64,000 bases of DNA from Gelatoporia subvermispora B. Its lineage: Eukaryota; Basidiomycota; Agaricomycetes; Polyporales; Gelatoporiaceae. The stretch spans positions 1,096,298-1,160,297 of the forward strand of contig KB445791.1 in the NCBI GenBank assembly GCA_000320605.2. Reading direction: 5' to 3'. The notes under the pieces were generated by a model. That model searched no databases. It was given only the letters and a program-made list of their open reading frames with translations, and was not told the DNA's origin. The translations under genes were made by a program, and so were the position numbers. Shown one piece after another: positions 23,389 to 36,000 of the stretch (position 1 is the first letter of the stretch; every line of letters starts with the position of its first letter).

Positions 23389-26300
23389 AACTCCGCTGCC
23401 GCGGGTGCGGGGGTGATACAACCGGAGCAGTGCAAAACGAGCATGTATGAGTATCAAACGGGGATATGCGGACAACTAGGGATACCCTATTACAGCCAAG
23501 GAAATAAGAGTCGCAAGCGGGGTGGTTGCTACTGTAGTAAGTGTTGGTGACCGAATTAACCTGAAGCAGATATCACATGCCGACGCTCGCGACTCGAGGG
23601 CCTCGGGATTCTGGGCCCTTGTTCGGGAACGTATAATGGCGGCGAGTCGGATCGTCCTAAGCGTCGGTAGTGGCGGGTTCTGCAGGATGGTTGCCGCGAA
23701 TGTACTGCGAAAGAGGCCGAGGCCGACGTCGGGAAATGTCGTGCAGTACGGTATGTCGTACCTACGTTTACGTCTGCTGTCTGCTGCCAGTGGAGCTAGT
23801 GAACTTGCTCGCGTCAAGGGACGTAGGGCATGGTGCTGGACCCTGTACGTGCACTGTTGCCAGAGCTCGGACGTAACGGATCCGCAATGACAGACTGGCT
23901 GGGGCTGGAAGTGGCGCGACGGTGCAGGATGGACGATTGCCTGAATTTGGGCCGGCGGGCGCCAGGAGTGATAGCCGGAGGTGCGTGCCCGCTTTTGGGC
24001 ACTGGGGAACTACGTACGAGGTGGCGCACGGGCAGGATGCCCGTCTGACTCCTGTGTGCTTAGTACCATGCGTACGATCCTGACAATACTGAAAATAGAA
24101 CAGCATTATACCGTGGATAGGAAAGCGCAGAGAAACAATGTTGTGAACTGGCCAATCTGGCCGTGAATGGTTACGGATGTAGAAGGCTGAAAGAAAGGGA
24201 GGGGTTCGGAGATGCGGAGGGAGCAGGGGCCGAAGCGGCCGGTGCACCGCCCAAGAATAGACCCCTTGGAGACGCAGCATATAACAAGGAGCGGCGATCT
24301 CGTGCGGTGATTACCACAGTGGGTGTATGACGAGCTGGTGCTGTCCAGGGAGACGGACCTCGATACCCTTGACGTGAAGCATGCACGGCGCGGGAAATCA
24401 TGGCTGGGTGGACCTGTGGAACTGAGCGGCGCTGATGATCAGAATACACGTGCATGCATGGTCGTTGTGGAATTGTTCTGTACGCGCTGACAGCTGGGAG
24501 AGTTGGTTGACCACGGCACGATGGCGATAAGACTCGCTCAGCTGAATTCACTGGCTTCGAGGATCAAAGATAGCTCGGAGCTGTCGATCATGCCGCAGGG
24601 TCCGATGTGCCTGGTGCTGCGTGCACATCAACAGCACATCCAGGGACCCGAGGGAATGCAGAGCCGTGTAGGATGCGTGTGCGTTGTGAAGGGCACAGAT
24701 TGCTGCCTCCTCGTGTCCATACGGCAGGAGGATGGCCAAATCCGCTTTTAAGAAAGACGCGGGTAAATGAATGAGTGAATGGGTTCGGGGCGGAGGGATC
24801 TCTCGGGACACAAGGACGATGGCTCTCATCCGATTGGCGCCCGGAGGTTGTTAAAGCAGCCGGAGGCTAACGGCCGGCTAACGGGTCAGAAAACGCATCA
24901 TTTTCTGGGCTCATTTCTCAGCTTGGTGCACTCGACCACTCGACCGGGCGGCTCCCGATCGGCAGTATCCCACTACCTCGGCCATTTGATAGTTTGCTCG
25001 TAACCAGTAACAATGGAATTAGACGAGGTGTCAGTGTTGTGCGGAGCGACACAGATTCTGGTTTACCAAGGCAGTAAGGCTGAGTTAGCGGTGGAAGGAA
25101 CAGGGATCAAATGGAATACCTTCACACAAGTGATACCGCGCGCTCAGCCCGCGCATAAAATGCGTACGAGAACGGGAAGAGTCTGAATCTTGGGTGATCG
25201 AGTAGATGGCTTTCCTATGAACTTTGGGTAAAATTTCGAAAATAATCAGTGATCCTCGCATTCGAGGACATGAGCATCTATGCGACTTTTTTCTATCAGT
25301 CAGCCAGCGGACTGTCTAGCAGAGAATACGATTCTTGACAGACTCACAGACTCGTCCGGGCAAACAAAAAAACCATAAAACTTCTGAGTCAATTAATGTT
25401 GAGTTATCTGGCCGAAGTTCGCCACCGAATCGGTCTCGGCTGGAATGGTGGGACTAAATTTGTCAGCAGGCGTCAATCAGATGAGATCTCTGCACAAGAT
25501 CTCGATCTCGCGTGGCCAATCCGGTGCCGTATCCTTCCATAACGGGTCATAGGCGGGACCAAACTCAAGCGCGACATCATTGCTGCGCGCTGCCTGCGTC
25601 GCATTTATGTGTAGTCTCGTAGGTAAAACGCCATGACACACAGACGAGACAGACCGTCGTTTACGATGACGATGGCGAACTCGGGCGTAACGGGTAACGG
25701 GCAGTGGGGTGAGACCGTGGAGCCCTGCGCGGGAAGAACACGCGGCGCGCGCAGTGCAGCGACACAGACTATCGCGCGCGCACAGAGATTGCCCGCGATA
25801 TGTTCACGTCCGACAATACATGTCGAGCCCGCGGCTCGCCCAACGCGCAGCTCGTGCGGCGTATCAGAGCCAGGAGCTGAAATGGAATAGCGCGATGATG
25901 ACTGTTGTGGGTCGGAGAGTCGCGTCGGAGCCAGTAGTGTACACTCGCAGTGAGCACGTTGCCAAAGGCTGCTGTGAGCACAGAAAAATACAAAAAAATC
26001 GCAGATGGCCTGGCGAGGGTCCAGACCACGCGTAGGAGTAATATTATGCAGCGAAAGACGGAAGAAAACGGCAAAGAAAACGAAGAGAGGGCATCCAGGG
26101 CGGGGAAGTGTTTTGAGGTGTTTGTAGCGGGGAGGCGCCGGGTGGTTGCTGGTCGTTGCCGCTGTTGCTGCTGCTCGTCGTCGCTTCCGTTGGCGGTCAA
26201 CTTTCTCTTCCTCCTCATCGCAGTCCACAGCGACCGCGCTCAATCTACTCGTTCCCCATCGCTTGATCGACTCTCTTTAAAAGGCTCGCCAGCGCGCTGT

Positions 26301-26478
26301 GGGTGCCAGCCTCACACCCTCACCGTCCGTATCTGACTGTTGCATTTTCATCCCCGGCGACCATCCACACCCCATCGGCGACGACATCGGCGGCGACGAC
26401 CACTGCAAACATACCCTATTGACGCCTCATCTGGCACAGGCAGCCGTGTCTCTGCCACCCCTGCAAACGCCGCAGTCC
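23389..26478. other. 3.1 kb gene-poor region upstream of BNI4-like gene
   Basis: No gene can be supported over this span. Open frames at 23768-24280 (-), 24171-24551 (-) and 25605-26243 (-) have no domain and no coherent composition. The last 450 bases hold homopurine patches, a TTTAAAAG TATA-like site at about 26277 and CT-rich sequence, so they are probably the promoter and long 5' leader of the next gene. Confidence 0.45.
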
Positions 26479-29314
26479 ATGGCCGTTCTTGCTCCCCAAG
26501 ACTGGCATCCACCTAGAGATCATACAATGGACGCGTCCCCTTCAAACCCCATCAATCCCGCTGTCCCTCGCCAGCGATCCTCTCCGGCCAACGACCCATC
26601 TGCGTCGCCCGCTCCCGCCGCCCAGCAGCAGCCTTATCCATACCCTGTCCAGCAGCAGCAGGCCGGATGGAACGCCCCGCACTCACCCCAGCAGTACTAC
26701 CCCTCGTTCTATCAAAACCACCAGCAGCAGCAGCCATACCCGATGCACGGCCACCCGGCGCACGCCCCGCAGGGACACATGCACCCGCAGGCCCCGTACT
26801 ACGACCCAGCCAACGCTCAGTTCGCGCAGTGGGCTTATCAGCAGATGATGTTCAACGCGCACCAGGCCCATCAGATACCGCACGTTCCCAGCCCCATGGG
26901 TACCCAGCGCACCCGCTCGGGCACCGGCGGTACGGGCGACTTCCACCCCGGCTTCACGCCGTTTCCCAGTGGCACCCCGCCGCGGCACCCCTCGCAGCTG
27001 CCCAACGGCGGCTACGCAGGCAGCGACCACGGGCAGTACCAGGGCTTCCACCCGTACCGCCGCCCCCCGCAGCGGCAGCAGTCGCACAACCAGGACGCGC
27101 ACCCGCCGCCCGGCGCGGAGTGGGCGCCGACGCACCAGGGCGCGTTCCAGCCGCCTTACGGGCGGTCCGACGCAGCGGGCTCATCCACGTCCGTCAACTC
27201 GACCGGCTCCACCGCGGGCGGCTCTCGCGCGCGCACCAACAGCATGCAGCGCGCAGAGCCCGCTCCCGGTCCCATACCGGTCTCCAACCACGGCCATGCG
27301 AAGCCGAGCAGTAGCAACGGCCACGGGCGCGCAGGGAGCACGACGTCGAGCGCCAGCTCGCAGGCGCCCAGTGCGCCTGTCCCGCGGCCGCACCCGCGCA
27401 CAACGTCACAGTCCTCGACGGGCTCAGGCTCTGGCTCGGGTGCGCGGGCGGCGCAGGCGGCGGCGGCGGCGGCGGCGGCACAGCCCCCCGCGGCGCTGCG
27501 CCGGCCGTCACCGCTCTCACAGGGCGCGTCGTTCTCCGCGGCGGAGAAGCGGATGTCGCGCGATGACAGCGACCTCGCGGCGATGCTTGACCCGAACCCG
27601 AACGCGCCGGGGGTGCGCAGCGGCGGGCTTAAGGGCCGGCTGCGGCGCGCGCTGTCGATGAACGCGACCACGACGCTGCGCGAGGAGGACGAGGAAGAGG
27701 ACGGGCCGGCGCGCGCGGCGGCCCCAGGCGCGGGCAGTGCGGGCGACGACACGGATTCGACAGCGACGGTGCAGAAGAAGAAATCGCGCTCGCTGTTCAA
27801 CTCGCGGCTGAACCGGTCGACGGACAACATTTCGCTTTCGTCGACGATGTCCTCTGCGTCGGTCGTGATCCGCAAGCTCGGCAACATCGGCAAGCTGGCG
27901 CGTCGGAATTCGCTCGCGGGCATCACATCGCTGTTCAAGGACAAGGATAAGAAAGAGAAGGATGGCGAGGGCGACGGGAAGAAGGGGAAGAAGAAGGGCG
28001 AGAAGGGCGTTGCCGTAGAGGCAAGCGTATCGCATGCCACGGCCGAGCTCGACCGCTCGGACTGGACCGTCAGCCCTGACCTCGCCGGCCTGAGTCCTGC
28101 AGCGAGGCTGGCGCGGCAACACACCTTGAAGAGCAACGCGGAGGCCGCGGCAAGGGCAAAGGCGGAGCAGGAGGCGCGAGCTGCGGCTGCAGCAGCAGCG
28201 GCGGCGCAACAGCAGGCGGACGCGGCGCTGCCAACGACATGGGAGAAGAACACGACATCGCGGCAGGCGAACGACCCGCTGAAGCTCGCGCACGCCGCGC
28301 GGGTGCACGAAGACGGCATGCGTGTGATTGTCGAAGACGATGACTCTGATAGCGACGATGGGCGGAGCGACAGTGAGCACCGCCCCCAACACTATAATGC
28401 GGACGGCTGGGACGACGACGAGGATTGGGGTGAGGGCCAGGACGAGGAGGACGTCACCATCCGCGCGGGGCTCGAGCAGACACATCTGGACGACGATGAG
28501 GATATGGAGCCGTGGGCGACCAACGTACGGCGCAGCGTAGAGAAGACGCGTCGGCCAGCCAAGGGTATCCTGAAAAGTGAGTGCTCCGCCCTGCATGCGT
28601 CGGTATCTCAATGCATTTACAGAGGGCCCAGACGGAAACGAATACCAGCAAGACCAGTACCTGCAGACGCCCAACCCCGCCTTCGCCCGCCTGCGCTCAA
28701 ATTCGTACGACTCGGTTCCGTCGCAGCATGCCGAGCTTGGCCCGCTCGCACGCATACCGTCGCCTGACCCGGACCACATCGACGGCCTGCACAAGCACAA
28801 TCACGGCGCATCGAACGGCAGCAGCAGCGGCAACGGAAACGGCTCGCCCGGTCAAGTGGGCTTCATCCCCCCGCTCTCCTTTGGCGGCGACAGCCTGACG
28901 CTCGACTCGCCGAAGGACGGCGCGGATACAGGGAGCCCCGCGTCGCACGCGCCCGAGAAGGGCGGGCTCTTCAGCCATCCCAACTCATCCGCGCCCGCGT
29001 TGTCCGCGACGTTCTCGCCGAACCCGCCCACGCTCTCGCAGCGCTCCGCGACCGCGCCGACGAAGCGCCTTGCGTTCGCGTCGAACCTCTCCGTCTATGA
29101 CACGTTCCCCGCGACGGTGTACGACAGGCGCAGTGAGCCCGCGACGTGGAGTCGCCTCACGCCTGCGCTCGCGCAGCGCATCAAGGAGGAGCTCAATTCG
29201 TACAAAATGGAGGAGATGGAGGTGCACGCCGCTAGTCGGGTCCAGTACGTCTCTCCCTTTCTCTCGTCCCGACATACTGCTGACGGGTGCTGCAGCACCC
29301 AATTCTTCGTCTGA
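26479..29314 (+). CDS. BNI4: BNI4-like PP1-targeting scaffold
   Basis: This is probably a large, mostly disordered scaffold related to BNI4/AFR1, which anchor protein phosphatase 1 and chitin synthase III at the bud neck or septum in ascomycetes. The first ATG gives MAVLAPQDWHPPRDHTMDAS. Then come Gln/Pro/Tyr-rich sequence, an Ala run, a conserved-looking block (SVVIRKLGNIGKLARRNSLA), a Lys-rich segment and acidic stretches. The C-terminus carries the diagnostic region: KRLAFASNLSVYDTF, VYDRRSEPATWSRLTPALAQ and IKEELNSYKMEEMEVH, ending after splicing in HTQFFV. Two introns are seen: about 28577-28620 and about 29248-29298. Length is about 910 aa. The bulk is low complexity, so only the C-terminus supports the assignment. 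Confidence 0.68.
27456..27479 (+). repeat. GGC trinucleotide run inside CDS
   Basis: About eight consecutive GGC/GCG triplets encode part of an alanine run in the BNI4-like protein. Such runs are prone to length change between strains. Confidence 0.8.
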
Positions 29315-30050
29315 GGCTATCTTACAGTTTCGTGCATTTGATATCTGCTTCCCATCTCATCCATGACGAAAATACGAATTAGCACTTCTCCCGTCCGTCT
29401 CGTTCTCCCTCGTCCACTCACACATCCCACCCAACCACTCACCCGTCCCTCCCCGTCGCTCGCACCATTACACTTGCACACGACAGCTGTCTACGCACTT
29501 TTTGGATCAGATATCCGCGGTCTTTGATCTCAATTTCAAGTTATAGTATACCCCATCAACCACCCACTGTAATACTATGACGCATCGTCGTTCCGGTCCC
29601 TACGTAACTGTACGCTGCGCCGTACTTATTCGCATCCCACTCTTTTGCATTTGCCGTAACGGACGGACCTTCATGGGAATCTCCCCATCATAGCTAACTA
29701 GTACTGCCGTGTCTACTACATCGCGCATGCTTCTCACTCTGTCTTGTCGTCTGGTGTTCTCTGTTTATTCCCTCACAATGCGTAACTAGGTTCGGTTGTT
29801 GATATGCAAGGCAATCCAATTCAAAGCACTCAATGATATGGGCTCGGACGTGTGCACACAGAGGGAGAAAGTACACAAACGCGGCTGACGCCGACTGAAT
29901 ATCTAGCGTTACGTGGTGGGTTTGTTAATCTACAGGAATGCGTGGTCAGAGCTAGATATAGTGTGGTACTGCGTGTAAAATAAGACTGAAATCGACGGGT
30001 AACTGCGGTGTACAGAACAGACAAAGTACTCAAGAGTCTCTCGCAGACTC
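29315..30050. other. Convergent 3' intergenic region
   Basis: About 740 bases lie between the stop codons of the BNI4-like gene (+) and RPB1 (-). They are AT-richer than the flanking exons and hold both 3' ends. No further gene is seen. Confidence 0.5.
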
Positions 30051-33000
30051 TCAGTCCCATGAGGGCGAGGTGCTGTAAGAGTGCTGACGGGATGCGCTTC
30101 CGTTCTGCTGCTGCGTTTGCGCAGGACTGGACGGCGACCACTGGGGTGACGTCGGGCTGTACGCAGGCGATGCAGGCGCTGAGGAGGTATGTGAGCAACA
30201 GACTTGAGACTACGTTACTGGGAATACTCACAATACGCAGGGGCTAGATCGGCAGAAATAAAAGGTCATCAACACGTTCGAGACATTATAATGGTGCAAC
30301 TCACAGGCTGGAGAGTAGGCGGGCGAGGTGGGGGCTAGGAATAAAGCGTCAGCACGACTTGAGTCTTTGGCAGTAAACAGCAGCTTACAGTATTTGGGCG
30401 AGGAGGGCGAGGCGGGTGAGGTAGGAGAGTATCTCGGCGATGCCGGGGACATCTGAGCAGGGGCTGTGATGGCAGGTGAGCGACGGGACATTTGGGAAAT
30501 AGCGCGATACTCACAAGCTGGTGACAGATAAGAGCGCAGAGCAAATCATGGTTAGCACGTCTGATTCCTGACAGATAAGATAGTACTTGCTTGGTGAATC
30601 TGCACAGCCGTAGATGAGCACTGCATTTAGAGCGACAGATATGGAATACGTACAACGGGGGGAAGCGGGACTGAACGACGGGCTTGTAGGAGAATAGCGG
30701 GGCGACGTTGGACTGAAAGAGGGCGACTGCGGGCTATAGCGGGGCGAAGTAGGGGAGAACGACGGAGAAGTCGGAGAGTAACGTGGACTGGTAGGAGAGT
30801 ACCCTGGAGAGGTGAGATTAAGGGCAGGAGACGTTGGGGAGTATGTTGGAGATGTTGGGCCGCGTGTGCGATCATAGAAGGGCGAAGTTGCATAGGGGGA
30901 TGTGCCGAAGGGTGATGTCGCACCTCCGAAGGGCGATGCAGGGACATACGGGGATGTAGGCGAGTAGACATTCGGCGAGCTAGGGCTGTAGCCCGCTGCA
31001 GCGGGGGACATGCCGCCGGCACCCATGGGACTCATGCCATAGCCCGTGATCGACCTCCATTGGTTGGGGTCGTCTCCACCATTGACCGCTAGAGGAGAGA
31101 ATGCGGCAGCCTCGCCCTTGAAGGAGGCATCCTGGTTCCACATCGGCGAGTTACTGTCGTACGGCGTCATCGCAACTTGTCCCGGTGTCATACCACCATC
31201 TGCCTGCGCGGCCAGCATGCTCTGAACTGGTAGGCGATGATCGACGATGACATCCTTCAACATGTCGATGTCGAGTGCGACCTCGAATGCGCCTGTACCC
31301 ATGGGGGCCATCTGACCGAACATCACGTTTTCTGCAATTCCATGGCAATCATCCTTCTCTCCAACGGCTGCAGCTTCCATCAGGATTTCCACAGTCTCCT
31401 CGAACGAACATCTCATGAGAGCACCAGTGTCGGCACGGTTGATACCGTGACGAGTGATAGCCATGAGTGAGCCGCGGTGTGTCATGAGGTCGCACAAAAG
31501 AGCGAGGTGGCGGTAGTTGACATATGAACCGTCGAACTCGATGACGCCACGTAACTCCTTCATGATTGCAGCTCTTGCAGCCTCGATACCCAGCACGTTG
31601 AAGATTTCAACGCAGCTATTCGAGTATGTGCGCTTGAAGTCAACGCCGTCGATGCACATCACTGCCTTCAAGTTGACTCCGTCCGTCTCCAGGATCCATT
31701 CCTTCTCTTGACGTGCCTCGATGCTGCCTTCCTTCGTAATGATGATCTTGTCGTGCTCGAGTAAGAAGACCCGCTCGATGCCGGGCACGCCACGAAGACT
31801 GATGGAGCTGAGCATCGTGTTCTCCAATTGCCGCAGGAAGATGTCCTCCTCGACGGTGTCCATGCCGTCTTCATCCTTATCCGCGCCACCGAGGACTCGG
31901 CAACGAATGATCAGCTTCTCAGAGTTGTCCTCCGACCAGATGACGAAGAGATCAGTCTTAAAACTCTCCGCAATTCGACCCGCAACGTAGGGCATAGTGA
32001 GCTTGCGATCGATCATCTTGGCACGGTCCAACTCGAGACGCAGCAGCCAAGGAGACTGCAGGTGTAGTTTTGCCTCAACCTCCTCATCGGGGATGGCGAA
32101 GAAGGACTCGACGAAGAGAGCATCTTCCTCGATGATGGTGGATTGTGGGTCTGGGTCGTACCAGATCTCTACCGCGGCGGTGACGGTGCGGAGGGACGTG
32201 AATGCTAGTTCCTGCTGGACGTTCTTCGCAAGGACCGCATCTTTCGCAATCTGGGGCTCAAGGTACACTGATAGAGAAGGAGTCTTGATGTTGGTCGCAA
32301 CATTGATGATTTCTTTGAGCCGAGGGACACCAAGCGTCACGTTCTTGCTGGACACACCAGCGTAATGGAAAGTGTTGAGCGTCATTTGCGTGGCTGGTTC
32401 TCCAATGGACTGCGCCGCGAGCGTTCCGCACATTTCGCCCGGATGTGCCAAAGATTGATTGAACTTCGCCTCAATCTCACCAAGTACCCACTCGAAGGCT
32501 TCCCGGTTCAAGTGGTACTTCTCCAGCACCCTGCGCGTAGCAAATGTCGCGCGAATATGGATGCGGAAAAGCATAGTTGCATTGTCTTGCGCCTCCCTTC
32601 CAAGAGCACTGTCGCCTCGAACAACCAGGAGGCGGTGCGTGAGGTCTCGTACTGCATCGATGATGTAGGCGGGCTCCAAGTCGCTGGGTTTCCGGCGGTC
32701 GATGTGGAAAATCTGGATCGCGTTTTGGACGATTCGCTGTAGATTGACCGGGAGATAGTGGGGTGAACTGGGATCTTGACGCCGGAACACGAACTGACGG
32801 AGGAGCCTGCGGTCCTCAGACAACTGCGCGAACTCCTCGTCTAGCTTGGCTTGCAGTTCGAGAGAGCTGTCGTCGAGCCCGACCTGTAATACGCCAGGAA
32901 GGAATCCACCCTGGGGGTCGGTGACATCGACACGGTAGTCGTGTTCGAACTCCCGGTCGTTGAGGGCATAGGTCTCGATGTGCTGACGCTCAATGAAGGC

Positions 33001-36000
33001 GCCGTCCATACCGTCTTCTCCATACACGAATTGGATGAGGTCACCGAGCGAATTACGGACCGTACCATCGTAGCAGACCATTACATCTTCCAGTGCCTTC
33101 ACGAGACGACGCTGGATGTAGCCAGTCTCAGCAGTCTTGACAGCCGTATCAATGAGACCTTCACGTCCAGCCATGGCGTGGAAGAAGAACTCGTGGGGTG
33201 TCAAGCCACGCAGATAGGAATTCTCCACAAAGCCTCGTGATTCAGGGCTGAAGTCGTCCTTTGTGAAGTGCGGGAGCGAGCGATGGCGGAAGCCGAATGG
33301 AATGCGGCGACCCTCGACGATTTGCTGTCCAACACACACCGACATCTGGGAGATGTTGATGAATGAACCCTTGGACCCGGCGACGACCATTTGCTTGACA
33401 TTGTTGTCCTCCTTTAAGCTCTTCTGCGCGTACTGACCGCTCTGGTCACGAGCCAAATTCAACTCTCGCTCGACCTTGCTCTCGAACGACTCTCGAATGG
33501 TCATACCCGGGGCCGCCTTGAGACGATCGTGTGTAGCGTCGTCGATGGTCTGCGCGACATTCTGTTTCCGCGTCTGGATCTGCTCCTTTATGTGGTCCAT
33601 CGTCGGTCGGTCAGCAATGGTATCACCAATGCCGATGCTGAAACCATTGTGGAAAAGCCAGTAGTTGACAACTGTCTGGATACCACCAAACAGCGTCCGA
33701 CACGCTTCGGGACCCTTCTCGCGGAAAACGACGTGTATCAGACCGCCCTGGGATGCACCAACTGTCTTCTTCTCCACAATTCCAAAGATGATCTCACCGT
33801 TCTCGATCATCATGCCGTCGTCAAAGACGGGGTTTGGCGACTTGGGATCAGGTGAACGATGGATGTTGATCCCGCGAGGAATCACCATGCTCAGAATCTG
33901 CTTCCCTGTCCACAACGGTTTCGGCTTGATAACCGCAGGCGTTGGCACAGATCCGTCCCAGTCCGGGACCCACAGAAGAATATTCTGCACTTGGCTCCAG
34001 TCCAGGAACGTATCTCGCAGAGTGAACTTGCGGATACCACAAAGCGTATCCTGCACGATACCCATAACGGGCTTGTTCGCTTGTGGCGAGATGATCTGCG
34101 CCGATCTCAGTATCTAAAAACCGGAAGGGTCGGCGATTACTAACCTGTCTCGGAACCCAGGCAATCTGTGACAGCTCAGCGCGCGTCTCTTCGCTTTGAG
34201 GTACATGCATGTTCATCTCATCACCATCGAAATCGGCGTTGTACGGTGGCGTCCTAAGAGAACACGTCAGCCCATACAGTCCACATTCTGCTCATGACCA
34301 CTTACACCGAGAGGTTCAGGCGAAAAGCTGAGAAGATGAGGTCAGCAAATAACTTCAGTGAAAGTGAACTGGAACTCACTAGAATACGGCATGAGTTTTA
34401 CACGGTGACTCATCATACTCATCTTGTGCAGACTAGGCTGCCGGTTGAACAGTACAAAGCTACGGAGCCCAGAGTGGTCAGACCTAGAATCATAGAGCTA
34501 TATTTCACGACTTACTCTCCGTCCTTCAGGTGCCGCTCGACGATCCATCCATATTGGAGGAACGCATCGGCACGCTTGTTGTAGCGCAAATCTATACGCT
34601 CGCCCGTATCTCTCACGACGTAACGCGCTCCGGGATAGGTGGTCGGTCCATTCCGTACCAGCTCCTGGAGGTACGCAATGTTGTATGGCGTCACTGTGGA
34701 TTTGAAATGAGCATCGGAGAATATATAACAACGTTGGGAGACGTACCTCGCTCCGGGAAGGTCAGGTTCATCGCAATGCTCCGTGGAACGCCGACCTCGT
34801 CCAGATCGAGGTTCGGGTCACCCGTGATGACAGTACGCGCCGAGAAGTCGACACGCTTGCCCATCAGGTTTCCACGGAGTCGACCTTCCTTGCCCTTCAG
34901 ACGTGCACGGATAGCCTTGACAGGCCGTCCAGACTTCTGCAGAGCCTGCGGGATGCCGGCGATGTCGTTGTCCATGTATGTCGCGACGTGGAACTGCAGC
35001 AATTGCTCGAACTCGGTAATGACATGTGCGGGAGCACCCTCCTGTTCGCATCGCCGGACGTTCGCCGACGCCTTGATGATATCGCCAAGCTTGTAGGTCA
35101 AATCATCCTCGCTCCGCATCGTACCGCCGTCTACCGCAATACTGGGCCGCACTGGGGGAGGGGGCACGGGAAGGACGGTGAGGATCATCCATTCTGGTCG
35201 CGCATACTCGTCAGAGAGGCCCAAAAGGTGCAGATCAGTGTCTGAGATCTTCTTCAACGCGGTGTACACCTCGTGCGGTGGGAAGAGCCTCTTATCTGGC
35301 TGCAAAGACTTGACCTCCTGCACGGTAAATATGGTTAAAGTGGCTGTCAGTGAAAATCATCCGCTAATACAAACCTCGTCCTCATCCTTCGACCGCTTGT
35401 ATTGCACGAAAAGCTTGAGGCCCTCCTTCCTGACGAGCGGCTGTGCGGCACCGCACCCGCCGTGACCTTTCTTAGGCTCGTCATTCTCCATGCCATCATG
35501 TTCATCCTTGGGCTCATCGGGCTCGCAGACCATTTTCGTCTTGCAAAAGTTCCATACTGCTTGCATGCGAGCCTTCGGATCGCGAATATGCCGTATGCGG
35601 TCTGCGAAGTTCACGTCCGACTTACATGGGAACAAGCATCGCACAATGGTGAACAGCCGAGCATTGAGATTGAAAGGTCCACGGATATGTGGGTTAGGAC
35701 GTCAGCATGCAGGCCTACTGAGATACGACGGGACACATCCGAACGCCATCCTTCAGCAGTCGCCACAGAAAATCGACTTTAAAGGGGGCTACCAATTTCG
35801 AGTAGAAAGTGCTGGCCGATGACAAGTCACTCTGTCTGCGTCACAGCGAGGACCGTTCAACCATCCATCTCAGCGTGTCCGTGAGACAACGCCTCCGACT
35901 TTTTTCCGCACTCCTCGCTCGGCCCCCCATTTCACCACGCAACCACGTGTCCAACCAACACCGACGTATGCAATGGTCCACGCGGCGATCAAGCGATCGA

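Noticed and set aside
23768..24829. Minus- and plus-strand frames of 82-170 codons as genes
   Set aside because: No recognised motif, they overlap one another in several frames, and no coherent intron-exon model can be built.
27156..28800. Long minus-strand open frames (387 and 427 codons) across the BNI4-like gene
   Set aside because: They are shadows of the GC-rich, low-complexity plus-strand coding sequence; composition is random Arg/Ser/Ala and there are no domains.
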